The notes beneath the pieces are model-generated. The model searched no databases and was not told where the DNA came from. It saw only the letters and a program-made list of their open reading frames with translations. Below are positions 63,273-64,000 of a stretch of 64,000 nt of DNA, piece after piece. Location of the stretch: positions 214,290 to 278,289 of the forward strand of contig CBDCGV010000009.1 of the NCBI GenBank assembly GCA_965216955.1, in the 5' to 3' direction. Numbering within the stretch: the first letter of the stretch is position 1; each line of letters opens with the position of its first letter. Origin of the DNA: CBDCGV01 sp965216955 (GTDB lineage Bacteria; Bacteroidota; Bacteroidia; Chitinophagales; JADIYW01). The position numbers and the translations under genes are program-made.

Positions 63273-63419
63273 ATGGCGAAAAAAACAATATGGAGCATTT
63301 TATTACCACACTTCACTATAAAAGGCATTGAGTCTTTTAAAAATTTCTTTGGTGAAGATTATTATCATTCATTAGGCAAGCCTTTTGATGTAGATGCAGA
63401 AAATTTAATTACTTTTTAA
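63273..63419 (+). pseudogene. Likely C-terminal fragment of the TetR regulator
   Basis: A 48-codon frame starting MAKKTIWSILLPHFTIKGIE and ending ENLITF. The Trp/Leu/Pro and ending GEDYYHSLGKPF text resemble the last helices of TetR regulators. It begins inside a run of seven A (63279-63285); removing one A joins it to the intermediate frame. As a stand-alone peptide it has no recognised family. A real small protein remains possible. Confidence 0.5.
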
Positions 63420-63428
63420 CAACGTACT

Positions 63429-64000
63429 ATGCAATCTTTAAAATCAAAAATTAATGCGAACAGTCAACAGTATAAAAACAATTATGCTGAGATGCTAAAA
63501 CTAGTTGAAAAACTAGACCAGCATTTAATAGAGAGTAGATTTCAAGGGAAGGAAAAACATATTGAAAGAGCTCGAAAAAGAGGAAAGCTGTTAGCAAGAG
63601 AACGATTAGAATTGGTATTGGATAAAGACAGTCCATTTCTAGAATTGCTTCCTTTAGCAGGGATGGAACGAAAGGGAGGTTTTGGTGCTGGAGGGACTAA
63701 TGTATCGGGAATAGGCATAGTATCGGGAAAACTCTGCATGATCAATTCAAACGTTGGAACACGCAAAGGAGGATCCGTAGATTATGCAACTGCCTTTAAA
63801 GCCTTTCGAATTGGAGAGATAACTAGAGAAAACAAACTTCCCTCCATCAATTTAGTTGAAAGTGGTGGTGCTAACCTCCCGGATCAAGCAAAAATATTTA
63901 ACTATGGTGGAGAGTCTTTTAGAGAAATCACAAGAAGATCAAAAATGGGATTGCCTACCATTTCAGTTGTATTTGGAAATGCAACGGCAGGTGGCGCCTA
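63429..64000 (+). CDS. Acyl-CoA carboxylase carboxyltransferase subunit, 5' part
   Basis: 190 codons are present before the window ends. IERARKRGKLLARERLELVLD, GFGAGGTNVSGIGIVSGK, INLVESGGANLPDQ and VFGNATAGGAY are typical of the carboxyltransferase (beta) subunit of propionyl-, methylcrotonyl- or geranyl-CoA carboxylases. The subgroup cannot be settled without the C-terminal half. It begins ten bases after the end of the TetR tail fragment. The upstream dehydrogenase favours branched or short acyl-CoA breakdown. Confidence 0.9.
   Translation, partial: MQSLKSKINANSQQYKNNYAEMLKLVEKLDQHLIESRFQGKEKHIERARKRGKLLARERLELVLDKDSPFLELLPLAGMERKGGFGAGGTNVSGIGIVSGKLCMINSNVGTRKGGSVDYATAFKAFRIGEITRENKLPSINLVESGGANLPDQAKIFNYGGESFREITRRSKMGLPTISVVFGNATAGGA

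Noticed and set aside
1..64000. tRNA genes, CRISPR arrays, IS elements
   Set aside because: I looked in all intergenic gaps and saw no cloverleaf, regular repeat-spacer pattern, transposase or terminal inverted repeats.

Overview
The window is AT-rich DNA from the main chromosome of a member of the Bacteroidota, most likely a free-living Cytophagia-type bacterium. The grounds are type IX secretion and gliding genes (porV, porU, gldJ), promoters of the Bacteroidota form TTTG-N19/20-TAnnTTTG, no consistent Shine-Dalgarno sites, a Rho factor with a long charged insertion, and family-specific proteins such as the DUF2851 protein and a TolB-like propeller-barrel. I see no tRNA, rRNA, CRISPR array, insertion sequence or prophage. 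No gene-free stretch exceeds 300 bases; the longest is the 296-base rho leader.

Layout. 1-7323 (minus): fused str/S10 ribosomal operon, rpsL to rplP (cut by the window edge), with a clear promoter. 7401-9450 (minus): lemA and two TPM-domain envelope proteins. 9578-11194: an ABC-F ATPase with one degenerate ATP site. 11337-15303: penicillin acylase, then a small arsR-arsI-arsC group and a PspC protein. 15318-20244 (minus): DUF2851, pyrF, Nfu, Mrp, serS. 20541-30022 (plus): rho, rpmH, rnpA, yidD, an S41 protease, a TauE-type transporter, tsaB, two small ArsR-fold regulators and polA. 30121-34274 (plus): a PorE-like protein ending in a SPOR domain and two uncharacterised partners. 34281-39177: ABC exporter, rnhB, apaG, gmk, yicC. 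39217-42645: a large pseudopeptidase/propeller/beta-barrel protein. 42759-52270: MBL hydrolase, the T9SS genes porV-porU divergent from gldJ, murF, and an arginase-fold protein that has lost its metal ligands.

52386-60270 (minus) is the best candidate for an undescribed system: a tight eight-gene operon with a long coiled-coil protein, several soluble proteins of unknown family, a classical AAA ATPase and two membrane proteins. The AAA plus helical-scaffold plus membrane-partner composition suggests remodelling of an envelope or protein assembly; this is inference, as I recognise none of the non-ATPase families.

60454-64000 (plus) is an acyl-CoA catabolism neighbourhood: acyl-CoA dehydrogenase, a TetR regulator with its own palindromic operator, and the start of an acyl-CoA carboxylase subunit; a LEA-type secreted protein lies among them on the minus strand. 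The dehydrogenase and the regulator appear frameshifted. Three reading-frame breaks between 57.3 and 63.3 kb fall in runs of seven or eight A, each repaired by removing one A. This points either to sequencing indels or to real homopolymer slippage.
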